Source: Lysinibacillus xylanilyticus (GTDB lineage: Bacteria > Bacillota > Bacilli > Bacillales_A > Planococcaceae). From it: a stretch of DNA of 64,000 bases. Numbering within the stretch: the first letter of the stretch is position 1; each line of letters begins with the position of its first letter. Position numbers and translations under genes: made by a program. This document shows, one piece after another, positions 24,304-33,145 of this stretch. The notes beneath the pieces were generated by a model that made no database searches, was not told the DNA's origin, and saw only the letters and a list, made by a program, of their open reading frames with translations. The stretch lies in contig NZ_MDDN01000005.1 of assembly GCF_001708185.1 (NCBI RefSeq), positions 160,521-224,520 on the forward strand. The letters are read 5' to 3'.

Positions 24304-24797
24304 CAATGGAATTGAGTTTAGCAGAAAAGCAATATTTAAACGAAGTCCTAAAGGAATTGAAACAGTATCGTATCAGCACAACAGAAAGAAGGAATATCAA
24401 ACAGCAGCTGGTAGAACATATTCAAGAATGTCGTGACTATGGAATAGATAGTATAGATGAATTGGGAGATACTACGACATTTATTAAAGATTTTCTAGAG
24501 ATTAAGGGGATCGACCTTCATTCGGAAATACAACAAATACGGAAAAGTAGACCAGGATTATCATTAATTATTGGATTTTGTACTTTTATTGTTGCCTATC
24601 TTGGCTCCCAACTAATACTATCGATGTTTTTAACGGATTCCTTTAACCCGCAACATATGAACGCAACATTTGATTATCATATTGTCTACCAAATTTCTAA
24701 TAATGCTTGGTGGAATTCCTTACTGATGTTAATGAGTATTTCTATTTCCTGTTCAATATCTATACTTGCAGTAAAATTTATTGGAAGAAATAGGTGA
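24300..24797 (+). CDS. HAAS-domain-like membrane protein
   Basis: A 165-residue protein. The N-terminal ~75 residues (LAEKQYLNEVLKELKQYRIS, QQLVEHIQECRDYGIDSIDELGD) form a helical HAAS/DUF1700-like domain, a class commonly encoded beside PadR regulators. Two hydrophobic segments follow (about 82-105 and 135-158). It probably sits in the membrane and signals or scaffolds the downstream enzyme. Start is ATG at 24300 overlapping the PadR stop, or ATG at 24306; AAGGAG lies upstream. Its 3' end runs close to the serine hydrolase gene. Confidence 0.72.
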   Translation: MTMELSLAEKQYLNEVLKELKQYRISTTERRNIKQQLVEHIQECRDYGIDSIDELGDTTTFIKDFLEIKGIDLHSEIQQIRKSRPGLSLIIGFCTFIVAYLGSQLILSMFLTDSFNPQHMNATFDYHIVYQISNNAWWNSLLMLMSISISCSISILAVKFIGRNR

Positions 24798-24804
24798 CAT
24801 AACA

Positions 24805-26271
24805 ATGAAAACATTTCCGATATTTAAAGTTATATTAATATGTTTATTATTGATTCCGTTCAATCTATTTCTCCCAGTCTCACAAATTTCCGCACAACAA
24901 AATATTGAGCGTACTTTAGATAATTATGTCGAAAACTTTTTGAAAGAACAGCGAGTTCCTGGGGCATCTATTGCCATTGTTCATAATAATGATCTTTTTT
25001 ACTCCAAATCGTGGGGCGTAACGGGAGAATCTGCTGAAAAAGTAACTACTGACACTCCTTTTGCAATTGGCTCTATTAGTAAATCATTAACAGGCTTAGG
25101 CATAATGAGATTAATTGATGAAGGCAAGGTTCAATTAGATGATCCAGTCCAAAAGTATATTCCATGGTTTACGCTTAAAGATAAACAAGTAGCATCCCAA
25201 ATTACCATCAAACATTTACTCACACAAACTAGTGGGATAAGCACTTATTCTGGCTTATCTATTTCAGATAAAGAATCTAAAGATTTAAGTGCTATAAAGG
25301 ACAATGTAGAAAGTTTATCGAATGTTAAGTTGACTGCTGCACCTGGGGAAAAACACCAGTACAGTAATGCTAACTTTTCTATTCTGGGTGCTCTCATCGA
25401 AGAAGTTACCAATCAAACCTATTCTGAGTATATGGAAGAACAAGTTTTTTCACCATTAGGGATGAAAAATGCAGCCGCTAATGAAAGCATGGCCTATAAA
25501 AAAGGATATTTATCTGGCTATCAGTCATGGTTTGGTCTTCCAAGAAAAAGCTCAGTAACCTACGATAATGGCGGGGCACCATATGGATATATAACAGCAA
25601 GTGCAACAGATATGGTCCAATACATTAGACTTCTTAGTCAATCTGACAATAATAATTTTTTAAGCAAAAATGCTATGGACCTTTATGTATCCCCTCTCGT
25701 TCAAACTAGTAAAAATCGATATTATGGCCTTGGTGTACGAATCACAAATCCAAACTCAAAAGAAGAGATGATATGGCATTCTGGTTCAAACCCTGATGCA
25801 CGTTCAGAAGTATTTTTTATACCGGAAACAGGTTGGGGTGGTGTGATTCTCACTAATAAAAGCCATATATTAGAAGAAGAGGCACTTCTATATCTTAAAC
25901 AAGGGATTATCAATATTTTAAACGGAGAAGAACCGGTTGATGTACCTAAATATAAACCTACTATTCAACTCATAACAATTGCTCTATTATGTTTACTTTT
26001 CGCGATGTTTATTTGCCTACTAATAAAGGCAAAATCAAAAAAATCGAAAAAAAGACGTGTATGGCGTATTTTCGGTATAACACTTTTAGTTTTGGCAATT
26101 TTCACCATTCCGTTATTGAGTTATAGTACAGGATCACCTTGGAACACTATTAGATCTTTTTCTCCTGACATTGCCTTTTTGACTATATTAATGGTTACTC
26201 TTTTAACATTAAATGGCTTATTATCTATTTATATATCATTTAAACGACATCAAAAAAGACAACTTCTCTAA
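24805..26271 (+). CDS. Exported serine hydrolase (class C beta-lactamase/PBP4* family)
   Basis: A protein of about 488 residues with a signal/anchor (IFKVILICLLLIPFNLF) and a beta-lactamase class C-type domain. Catalytic landmarks: SxxK in GSISKSLTG (about residue 93), YxN in YSNANFSIL (about 186), and HxG in WHSGSNPDA (about 322). The C-terminus has three membrane helices (about 385-480). It could act as a D,D-peptidase, esterase or D-amino-acid peptidase on the outer face; true beta-lactamase activity is not implied. I use the ATG at 24805 after AGGTGA. It is the last gene of the PadR-HAAS operon. Confidence 0.85.
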   Translation: MKTFPIFKVILICLLLIPFNLFLPVSQISAQQNIERTLDNYVENFLKEQRVPGASIAIVHNNDLFYSKSWGVTGESAEKVTTDTPFAIGSISKSLTGLGIMRLIDEGKVQLDDPVQKYIPWFTLKDKQVASQITIKHLLTQTSGISTYSGLSISDKESKDLSAIKDNVESLSNVKLTAAPGEKHQYSNANFSILGALIEEVTNQTYSEYMEEQVFSPLGMKNAAANESMAYKKGYLSGYQSWFGLPRKSSVTYDNGGAPYGYITASATDMVQYIRLLSQSDNNNFLSKNAMDLYVSPLVQTSKNRYYGLGVRITNPNSKEEMIWHSGSNPDARSEVFFIPETGWGGVILTNKSHILEEEALLYLKQGIINILNGEEPVDVPKYKPTIQLITIALLCLLFAMFICLLIKAKSKKSKKRRVWRIFGITLLVLAIFTIPLLSYSTGSPWNTIRSFSPDIAFLTILMVTLLTLNGLLSIYISFKRHQKRQLL

Positions 26272-26288
26272 GTAGGAGTTGTCTTTTT
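26253..26288 (+). terminator. Terminator of the PadR operon
   Basis: AAAAAGACAACT (26253-26264) pairs perfectly with AGTTGTCTTTTT (26277-26288). The left arm lies inside the final codons of the serine hydrolase gene. Confidence 0.85.
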
Positions 26289-26297
26289 CATTAAACC

Positions 26298-26843
26298 TTA
26301 ATCACCTGCAGCCATCGCATCTGCTTTCGTAACATGTACAGTGCCAAATGGATGGTTTGGCGGAGCATATATCGTGTAAAGTTTTAGGGGTATATTCCCT
26401 GTATTCGTTACGTTATGCCACGTACCAGCCGGAACCATTATTGCGAAATTTTCATTTACATTTCTTTGGAAGTTTAAATTGTCTTTGCTAGGACCCATCT
26501 GAGTGACTCCATTGCCTTGTTCAATACGTAAAAATTGATCAACATGAGGGTGCATTTCTAAGCCAATATCTTCTCCAACATTAAGACTCATAACTGTAAC
26601 CTGCAAATTTGATCCCGTCCATAGTGTAGTACGGTAATTATTGTTCTGCTTAGTAGCTTCTTCGATGTTAACGACAAAGGGCTTTGGTCCATAATCCTTT
26701 AGCTGGGGATTGTTGTTGCCATTGTTGACATAATAGAAGGAATTCGGTCCGTTATCATATGCTACATTGTTAGGATAAGCCCAGTACACAGGTTGATAAC
26801 CATAATTATACACCGATGTATTTCCGTAATAAGGATAGTACAT
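26298..26843 (-). CDS. Cupin domain protein with Tyr/Asn-rich N-terminus
   Basis: A 181-residue protein. The first ~50 residues are Tyr/Asn/Pro-rich (YYPYYGNTSVYNYGYQPVYW, NNGNNNPQ), as in some spore-coat or surface-associated cupins. The remainder is one cupin barrel with metal ligands in GLEMHPHVDQFLRIEQGNG (His, His, Glu) and PAGTWHNVTNTG (His). It may bind a metal and act as an isomerase or storage/coat protein; the function is not assigned. ATG at 26843 follows GAGAGG. It is monocistronic and faces the serine hydrolase gene. Confidence 0.85.
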   Translation of the reverse strand: MYYPYYGNTSVYNYGYQPVYWAYPNNVAYDNGPNSFYYVNNGNNNPQLKDYGPKPFVVNIEEATKQNNNYRTTLWTGSNLQVTVMSLNVGEDIGLEMHPHVDQFLRIEQGNGVTQMGPSKDNLNFQRNVNENFAIMVPAGTWHNVTNTGNIPLKLYTIYAPPNHPFGTVHVTKADAMAAGD

Positions 26844-26866
26844 TTACTTCAATCCTCTCATACATA

Positions 26867-27200
26867 TTATCAATTTCGCCTTGGCGTAATTGTAGCTGAC
26901 GCTTCGCTTTCGCTACAGATAAACAATGCATCCGGATTTTGACCTGTGCCTAGGCCTGCACGAGAGCCGACACGATGTCGGTCATTTCAGTAATTCCACA
27001 GGATGTGGCGTTTTTACCGATGCAGGTCAATTAGCCGTTTTCGCAGGATGCGAAGGTTTTAGGCTAACATCCTTTCAAAATCCGTGACATCCGCCGGAGG
27101 CTATCTCTTCATTCAGTAGATGTTTGGATACCCTGAAAAGAAACCACATCCGCATTCATCCCAGCTTCTTCAGAGGTAGGAACTTCGCTTTCATTACAAA
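26867..27200. repeat. Long family A repeat with nested module
   Basis: Palindromic start CAATTTCGCC-TT-GGCGTAATTG, with a ~35-bp GCTTCGCTTTCGC unit inserted at 26899-26930. The outer hairpin CCTGC (26955-26959) / GCAGG (27022-27026) has a second module in its loop: CCGAC-ACGAT-GTCGG and CCAC-AGGAT-GTGG. The outer module continues TTAGCC, inner TTCGC-AGGAT-GCGAA, GGCTAA. Together with its tail it fills most of the interval between the cupin gene and the next serine hydrolase gene. Confidence 0.88.
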
Positions 27201-27354
27201 CCATTTGCTGAATGTAGATAAAATTATCGTATGCAAAGCACGGACGGAATGTACTTCATTTTCATATATCAGAGAGGATTACCCGTAGTGGAAATAGAGC
27301 TTTGTGATGAATAAAAGTGGTTAAACAACACACCTGCAGTACTATACAAGAATT

Positions 27355-28479
27355 TTATATCTCGGACAATTCTTTTTTTAGTTGCATACGAAACTTCTCT
27401 TCTTTTAAAAATTTCAATTGAAAACCATTCAGGTTTTTAGATAATTTTGCTTGTTCTATCATACTTAAGTTATTAGCAAAAAAAGCAATCTCCGTCTGAT
27501 TACCATCTTTATCTTTTGCATAGAACGCTAGTGTCAAAACAAATGCAGTAGATCCACCCTTTTGACCTGCATGAGTTAGCCATTCGCGATTTTTAGGATT
27601 TTGCATTAATTGTTCCAAGACTGGATCAAGATACTTATGTACATCTTCATGAAAGTATTTTTTACTATTGAGCTTTTCTAAAATAGAAATGTAGTCCGCT
27701 GTAGTTGCTTTTACCAAACGATCAGACCATACTTTTTGTATATCCATATTTAGAGTTTTTAATGACTGTTTTTTCTCCTCATCAGTAAGAGGATTCTTTA
27801 ACCAGTTATAATGAATATTCAGCGCTCGATCCCGATATTCAGCCATATCCATATTTTTCATAACTTTTAATGTTTCTTCTTTAGTTATATTCTTTTCATT
27901 CATCAATTGAGTAGGAATATACGTTGCACTTGTGCTTGGATATAAAAGTTCATGATCTACTAGATCCAAACTCTTTAGAACCTCATTAATATTTTGAAGC
28001 CCTAGTACTCGCATTAAATATTCCGTATTTGCATTAGAACTGTAAGCAATCATTCCATTTGCTACTTCACTTAAAGGTACGCTATCAATATTTTTGCTTT
28101 GATTTAACTCAGAGATCCATGCTTCATGTGCCCCACCGTCTGTTTCTGGAATATAAAATGTTTCTAATTCCTTTAAACTAACTTGTTGTTGAGGACTTAT
28201 ACGTCCGTCTGCTGCCTGTTGTGCATATTCTATGGCTATAATAATTTTAACCGTGCTGGCTAAAGGAAATTGCTTATTCGTATTAACATCTACCCATTTC
28301 TCATTATTGTAATTAATCGCTAAGGATACATTTTCACTAGCTATATTGTCCCTGATGAATTGTACAATATAGTCAGGATTCTCTTCATTTATTTCTTTCT
28401 TAAACATCCAAAATCCAATTCCCATCACTAAACCACCGCAAACTAATATACCTGCGATAATCCAAAGTACTATATTCAA
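27355..28479 (-). CDS. Membrane-anchored class A beta-lactamase-like serine hydrolase
   Basis: A protein of about 374 residues with an N-terminal membrane anchor (IVLWIIAGILVCGGLVMGIG) and an extracellular serine hydrolase domain. SxxK is in PLASTVKIIIAIEYA (about residue 74), an SxN-like triad lies in YSSNANTEYL (about 149), and the KTG box is KGG in GQKGGSTAF. It may act on peptidoglycan or as an esterase; a resistance role is not supported. Initiation is best at TTG (28477-28479), 6 bp after GGAGG, since upstream ATGs lack an SD. Only repeat DNA separates it from the cupin gene. Confidence 0.78.
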   Translation of the reverse strand: MNIVLWIIAGILVCGGLVMGIGFWMFKKEINEENPDYIVQFIRDNIASENVSLAINYNNEKWVDVNTNKQFPLASTVKIIIAIEYAQQAADGRISPQQQVSLKELETFYIPETDGGAHEAWISELNQSKNIDSVPLSEVANGMIAYSSNANTEYLMRVLGLQNINEVLKSLDLVDHELLYPSTSATYIPTQLMNEKNITKEETLKVMKNMDMAEYRDRALNIHYNWLKNPLTDEEKKQSLKTLNMDIQKVWSDRLVKATTADYISILEKLNSKKYFHEDVHKYLDPVLEQLMQNPKNREWLTHAGQKGGSTAFVLTLAFYAKDKDGNQTEIAFFANNLSMIEQAKLSKNLNGFQLKFLKEEKFRMQLKKELSEI

Positions 28480-28860
28480 ATTAATACCTCCATTATTAAT
28501 AAGCCCCTTCTTGCAATGCTGTGGAGTTAGCATTATCCACACGCAATGCTATCTGCACTTTTAGTAACTCCCCACTTCAATGCCTCCAAGATGTTAAGAG
28601 CCTAGACCTCCTTAATAGTGTAACTTACTATATTTATATAGGCAATTTTTCAAAAATACCCCAATTTACACCAATATTTCCGGCATCACCATTGGCCATC
28701 TCTTCTACGCAAATATACTATTCAATTTTCTCTCTGACAAAGGACATACTAACAATTACAGATTTATCACAAATGAACATTCCAAAAAGTATATAATATG
28801 AATAGAACTTGATATAGTATGTTCTTTAGGAAAAAATCAATTTTTTATGGTGGTGTGTGT
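28480..28860. other. Intergenic region between serine hydrolase and YitT genes
   Basis: About 380 bp. Short inverted segments GTGGAGTTAG / AGTAACTCCCCAC occur at about 28520-28575 but have no T-run. No ORF with an SD is visible. GGTGG before 28861 is the YitT SD. Confidence 0.4.
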
Positions 28861-29700
28861 ATGAAGAAATACATTATGGATATTTTAATGATTATGGTTG
28901 GGTCGCTGCTTTTTGCGCTGGCTGTAAACTTATTTGTTATTCCTAATGATTTAGGTGAAGGTGGCGTAACAGGTATAACAATTATCGCGTTTTATCTGTT
29001 TGGTTGGTCGCCAAGTATTGTAAGCTTTTTGCTAAACGCAGTTTTATTAGTGATTGGTTATAGATTCTTAAGTAGACAAACGACGATTTATACGATTATT
29101 GCCGTATCCTTCCATTCACTCTTTTTACATTTGACAGAATCATGGTCTATTTCTTCAAATGAAATTATTGTGAATACTATTTTTGGCGGGGTTTTTGCTG
29201 GCGTTGGCATAGGCTTAATTATAAGAGTTGGTGGAACAACAGCAGGTTCAACAATCTTAGCTAGAATGACGAACAAATATCTAGGCTGGAGTGTTAGTTA
29301 TGGCTTATTATTCTTTGATTTAATTGTTGCTTTTTCATCTTATTTTATTATTGGGGCAGAAGCATTAATGCTCACTATTATTATGCTATATGTCGGAACG
29401 AAGGTAATGGAATTTGTAATTGAAGGTGTGAACCCTAAAAAGGCAGTTACGATCATTTCGAAAAAGCCCGAAGAGATTGCCAGCCATGTGAGTGGTTTTA
29501 TGAATCGAGGCGTCACAGTCCTATCAGGTCATGGCTATTATACGAAAGAGCAAAAAGAAATTCTTTATATTGTCATTAGTAAACAGGAAGTTGTAAAGCT
29601 AAAGAAAATCGTTAAAGAAATAGACAAGGATGCCTTTATCGCCATTCACGATGTAAGAGATGTGTTTGGACAAGGATTTATTGAATTATCGAAAGCTTAG
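28861..29700 (+). CDS. YitT family membrane protein
   Basis: A 279-residue protein of the YitT/YqfU family. Five to six N-terminal membrane helices are followed by a C-terminal soluble DUF2179 domain (about residues 215-279: ITIISKKPEEIASHV, YYTKEQKEILYIVI, DAFIAIHDVRDVFGQGF). The conserved NDLGEGGVTGI and GGTTAGSTILAR segments are typical. It may be a small-molecule transporter; the substrate is unknown. ATG at 28861 follows GGTGG. It is monocistronic with a terminator. Confidence 0.9.
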   Translation: MKKYIMDILMIMVGSLLFALAVNLFVIPNDLGEGGVTGITIIAFYLFGWSPSIVSFLLNAVLLVIGYRFLSRQTTIYTIIAVSFHSLFLHLTESWSISSNEIIVNTIFGGVFAGVGIGLIIRVGGTTAGSTILARMTNKYLGWSVSYGLLFFDLIVAFSSYFIIGAEALMLTIIMLYVGTKVMEFVIEGVNPKKAVTIISKKPEEIASHVSGFMNRGVTVLSGHGYYTKEQKEILYIVISKQEVVKLKKIVKEIDKDAFIAIHDVRDVFGQGFIELSKA

Positions 29701-29719
29701 TTTATAAGAACTGAATTTG

Positions 29720-29775
29720 AAAAACACCTTTTGTTGAAACAGGGTAATCACCTGTTAACGTAGAGGTGTTTTTTT
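29720..29775 (+). terminator. Terminator after yitT-like gene
   Basis: AAAAACACCT (29720-29729) pairs with AGGTGTTTTT (29764-29773) and a nested AACAGG/CCTGTT hairpin sits within. A T-run follows. It also ends close to the convergent ddl stop and may serve both strands. Confidence 0.8.
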
Positions 29776-29786
29776 ATTATGCATAC

Positions 29787-30695
29787 TTACTCGCTTTTCC
29801 TAACCTTTAAGGAGGATTCAATTATCATATCCAACAATTTCGTATAACTGATTCCAGCCGCAAGTGCACTTTTAGGTAGCAAGCTATTTTGGGTCATCCC
29901 TGGCAATGTATTGACCTCCATGACATACGGGATTCCATCCTTCACCATCAAGTCAACTCTAGCATAAACACTGCATTTTAATGCGTTATAGCAGGCTTTT
30001 GCGGCTTTAGCAACACGTTCATGGGTTGCAGGCGGTAACTCAACAACCTCTTCAATCGTTGCTTCATCATCATACTTCGCCTTATAGTCAAAAAACGCTG
30101 CTGTATGGCTGATTGAGATGATAGGTAAAAGCTTGCCATCAATAATGGCACATGTTATTTCATCGCCCTTAATATACTTTTCAATAATGATTTCAGAGCC
30201 CCATTTGAATACTTCAGCAACAGAGGCTAATAAAGATTCACTATCATGTACTATTTGTACGCCTACGCTAGAGCCACCCGAATTTGGTTTTACGACTAGA
30301 GGATAGCCCATTTTTTCTACTTGATCTAACTGAAGCTCTTCTCTATTTGAATAATGAAGCCAGTCCGGTGTTTCAACGTCCTCATAACGAAGAATTTTTT
30401 TGGATACATTTTTATCCATACAAATACTGCTTGATAGTATCCCACTTCCCGTATATGGAATACCCAACGTTTCTAGGGCACCTTGAATCGTTCCATCCTC
30501 TCCAAATTCACCGTGAAGCGCTAACAAGGCTATATCCAGGTTTTTCACCTTTTCTATAAGCTCTTTTTTGTCATGTAGTTCAATTGCTACAACTTCATAT
30601 TTACTCTGATCTAAATGAGCAATCATTTCTTGCCCTGTCATAATTGAGACTTGTTTTTCTGAGGATACCCCTCCCATAACAACGCCAACTCTCAT
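29787..30695 (-). CDS. ddl: D-alanine--D-alanine ligase
   Basis: A 302-residue ATP-grasp enzyme that joins two D-Ala molecules for peptidoglycan precursors. Visible motifs: GGVSSEKQVSIMTG near the N-terminus, ALHGEFGEDGTIQGALE (about residues 63-79), the ATP-binding VVKPNSGGSSVGVQ (about 141-154), and the metal-site region YARVDLMV...VMEVNTLPGMT (about 247-270). Length is complete. ATG at 30695 follows GGGGAG. It begins 4 bp after the stop of a MocR-type gene and is therefore in an operon with its probable regulator. Confidence 0.93.
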   Translation of the reverse strand: MRVGVVMGGVSSEKQVSIMTGQEMIAHLDQSKYEVVAIELHDKKELIEKVKNLDIALLALHGEFGEDGTIQGALETLGIPYTGSGILSSSICMDKNVSKKILRYEDVETPDWLHYSNREELQLDQVEKMGYPLVVKPNSGGSSVGVQIVHDSESLLASVAEVFKWGSEIIIEKYIKGDEITCAIIDGKLLPIISISHTAAFFDYKAKYDDEATIEEVVELPPATHERVAKAAKACYNALKCSVYARVDLMVKDGIPYVMEVNTLPGMTQNSLLPKSALAAGISYTKLLDMIIESSLKVRKSE

Positions 30696-30699
30696 TTTT

Positions 30700-32148
30700 T
30701 CAACTCCCCATGTCATTTTTTAAAGTATCACCAATGATTTGAATACCAAGGACAATATTCTCGTCCTGTAACCGAGAAAATCCTAATCGAAATGTGTTAC
30801 TTCCCCCACCATTCGTGTAAAAAACATCTCCAGGATAAAAAACAACTCCCTTTTTATAGCACTTTTCTAATAAGATCCGAGCGTTTATTCCTTCCTCTAA
30901 CTCAATAAAGAGATGAAGTCCACCATCTCCCGTCATTCTTTTAAAAGAAATGTATTGCTTGCAAGCTTGACGGGCTAGTTCATATTTTTTCTTATAGACC
31001 GATCTGGCCTTTTTTAAGTATTTTTCAAAATAGCCGTCTTGTAAATATTGATAAAGAACAGCCTGATCTAGTGTTGATGTATGAATAGTCCGCGCTCTTT
31101 TCATACTTTCTAAACAATGGATGAGTTGCTTATCTGCTAAAATCCAACCAACACGTAAGCCTGGGAATAAAATTTTTGAAAAGCTACTAATATAAACAAT
31201 ACTGTTACCCGCTCCAATGAAAGTCATAAGCGGCGCTAAATGGGAGCCTGAATAACGTAATTCCTCATTAAAGCCGTCCTCTACAATAGGGATTTGGTGT
31301 TTCGAAAAAAGTCGAATGATAGCATTCCTTTTTTCAGAGGAGGTAACGATCCCTGTCGGATTATGATAGGACGGGATTAAATATGCAAAATCATAATCCT
31401 TTTCTAATAAGCTTTTCTCTACTTGATCAATATCGATCCCATCATCCTGCATGTCAATTCCGTGTATTTCAAGTCCATGTAAGCGAAAAAGTTTTAATGC
31501 AGCATGGTGTGTAGGGTTTTCACAAAGCACTCGGCCGGATTTTTTAGCTAAGGAGGATATTAAAATATCCAGTCCCTCCGTAAAACCATTCGTAATCAAA
31601 ATGTCTTTATTGGAAGTATCGACGCCCTTCATTTCCATATAGTGCAGCAGGTACTCGATTAGAGGTTTATAGCCCTTCGCATAGCCATAATTCAAAACGA
31701 TATCCCCTTCCATGGACATCCGCGTCAAAAAAGCCCTCTTAAAATTTTCAACGTCAAATAGCTTTTCTTCCGGAGCAACACTATTGAATGAAATCATCCC
31801 TTTTTTCCAATGAATATCTTGCCTTATTAAATCTAATTCATCGGCTAACAAGGTAGCCTTATTAAGTCTTTCCTTCCAGTTCAATTCAATGGATGGTGTT
31901 TTCAATGTTGTGACCTTTCCTACAAAATTGCCTTTTCCCTTCACCGCATAGATGATGCCCTCTTGCTCTAAATCTGCATATGCATTCAGTACTGTATTTC
32001 TACTGACTGATAATAATTTACTTAGTTCACGGGTGGAAGGAAGCTTCTGATGCTCCAGCAGATGTCCATTCATAATCATTTCCTTTAAATAATCCTTTAA
32101 TTGCACATATACCGGACGATCATCTATAAGCTTAAAATCATTAAACAC
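30700..32148 (-). CDS. MocR-type regulator (GntR HTH plus PLP aminotransferase domain), DdlR-like
   Basis: A 482-residue protein with an N-terminal GntR winged HTH (YVQLKDYLKEMIMNGHLLEHQKLPSTRELSKLLSVSRNTVLNAY, in part LSVSRNTVLNAYADLEQEG) and a C-terminal fold-type I aminotransferase domain. PLP-site features are SYHNPTG (about residue 246), VEDGFNEE (about 276) and the Schiff-base lysine in SSFSKILFPGLRVGW (about 309). It is directly upstream of ddl, recalling DdlR of Brevibacillus, a MocR activator of ddl. It probably senses PLP or a D-alanine derivative. AGGGAG precedes the ATG. Confidence 0.88.
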   Translation of the reverse strand: MFNDFKLIDDRPVYVQLKDYLKEMIMNGHLLEHQKLPSTRELSKLLSVSRNTVLNAYADLEQEGIIYAVKGKGNFVGKVTTLKTPSIELNWKERLNKATLLADELDLIRQDIHWKKGMISFNSVAPEEKLFDVENFKRAFLTRMSMEGDIVLNYGYAKGYKPLIEYLLHYMEMKGVDTSNKDILITNGFTEGLDILISSLAKKSGRVLCENPTHHAALKLFRLHGLEIHGIDMQDDGIDIDQVEKSLLEKDYDFAYLIPSYHNPTGIVTSSEKRNAIIRLFSKHQIPIVEDGFNEELRYSGSHLAPLMTFIGAGNSIVYISSFSKILFPGLRVGWILADKQLIHCLESMKRARTIHTSTLDQAVLYQYLQDGYFEKYLKKARSVYKKKYELARQACKQYISFKRMTGDGGLHLFIELEEGINARILLEKCYKKGVVFYPGDVFYTNGGGSNTFRLGFSRLQDENIVLGIQIIGDTLKNDMGS

Positions 32149-32227
32149 TCCCTTGACCCCCTTGCTTCATTTTTGCATAACTACATTTAACCTAAAAGGT
32201 CCACACCCTATGTATTTTTCTTTCGTA

Positions 32228-32248
32228 GTGGTTGCTCAAAGAAACCAC
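32228..32248. promoter_or_regulatory. Possible MocR operator
   Basis: GTGGTT (32228-32233) and AACCAC (32243-32248) form an inverted pair 80 bp upstream of the MocR-type gene. Position is consistent with an autoregulatory site, but MocR operators are often direct repeats, so this is tentative. Confidence 0.4.
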
Positions 32249-32404
32249 ATTTATTGCAAGCGTTGTGTTTATAATAAAAGAAAAACTCCCTTTTTGAAAA
32301 AAATAGATCAAAATGGAAGTTATATTCATTCATAAAGTTATTTAAAAATAATAAATTTCTATTTTATTATGATTCCATTCAATCAGATTGAGGGTTTCTC
32401 TCTA

Positions 32405-32926
32405 TCAGGACATAATAGAGATGAGCTCTGGTTTTAATGTATGAATCAATTCAATATACGTCACACGTCGGTGAGGGGCTATGTGATGGAAACAGCCTGA
32501 ATCATAAATAAAATCAAAACTCTCCTCTTGTAGATCCAGCTCAAAGATATTGGAACCAATTAACTCTACATTTATGTTAGCTTCATCAACCCTTTCTTGC
32601 GCCAATTGTAATGCTCTATCCGATACATCAACACCAACAACTGAACAACCTTGCTTCGCTAAGTAAATGGCATTTCGTCCTGCACCGCAGCCTAGCTCTA
32701 AAACTTTACTAGGCTGAATCATCTTTTTTTCTAAATAACAAACTAGATTTTCATCAGGTTTATTAACAAAGAAAGGTATCTTTTTAAATGTTTTATCATA
32801 AAATTCATTCCAAAAATTTTGTGGTTCACGCAATAAATTATCCAGTAAAATAAGCAATTGTTCATTCGACTTAATTAGCATTTTACGCCAACCATTCTGA
32901 ATTTTTAACATTCTTAAAATAGACAA
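32405..32926 (-). pseudogene. Truncated class I SAM-dependent methyltransferase
   Basis: The frame encodes the N-terminal and central part of a methyltransferase: KVLELGCGAGRNAIYLAKQG (motif I, SAM-binding), VVGVDVSDRALQLAQ, and DFIYDSGCFHHIAPHRR. After LIHTLKP, where family members continue with PGG and several more strands, the reading turns to ELISIMS and stops. About 60-100 C-terminal residues appear lost. The best start is TTG (32924-32926), 10 bp after AAGGAG. Activity is doubtful because the C-terminal part completes the Rossmann fold. Confidence 0.72.
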
Positions 32927-33024
32927 AATATTCTTTCTCCTTATTATATTATATTTATAGATATTTCCTAAATCAATTACACTGAACATAAGATAAACAG
33001 AAAGGAGCATACACAGTAAAAATC

Positions 33025-33068
33025 AAAAACAGCTTCAACCCCATTTTTTATGAGATCAAGCTGTTTTT
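33025..33068. terminator. Terminator hairpin
   Basis: AAAAACAGCTT (33025-33035) pairs perfectly with AAGCTGTTTTT (33058-33068). It lies downstream of the minus-strand ABC operon and may be its final stop. Confidence 0.75.
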
Positions 33069-33115
33069 TAATGGAGCGTTTTATTAAAGAGGTGCCACTC
33101 CGTTTATTATGTATT

Positions 33116-33145
33116 AATAACTTGGTCTAATCGGATCAAGTTATT
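33116..33145. terminator. Hairpin overlapping the stop of the small membrane gene
   Basis: AATAACTTG (33116-33124) pairs perfectly with CAAGTTATT (33137-33145); the right arm includes the TAA stop of the gene at 33141-33398. It may terminate or protect the 3' end of the ABC operon transcript. Confidence 0.6.
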
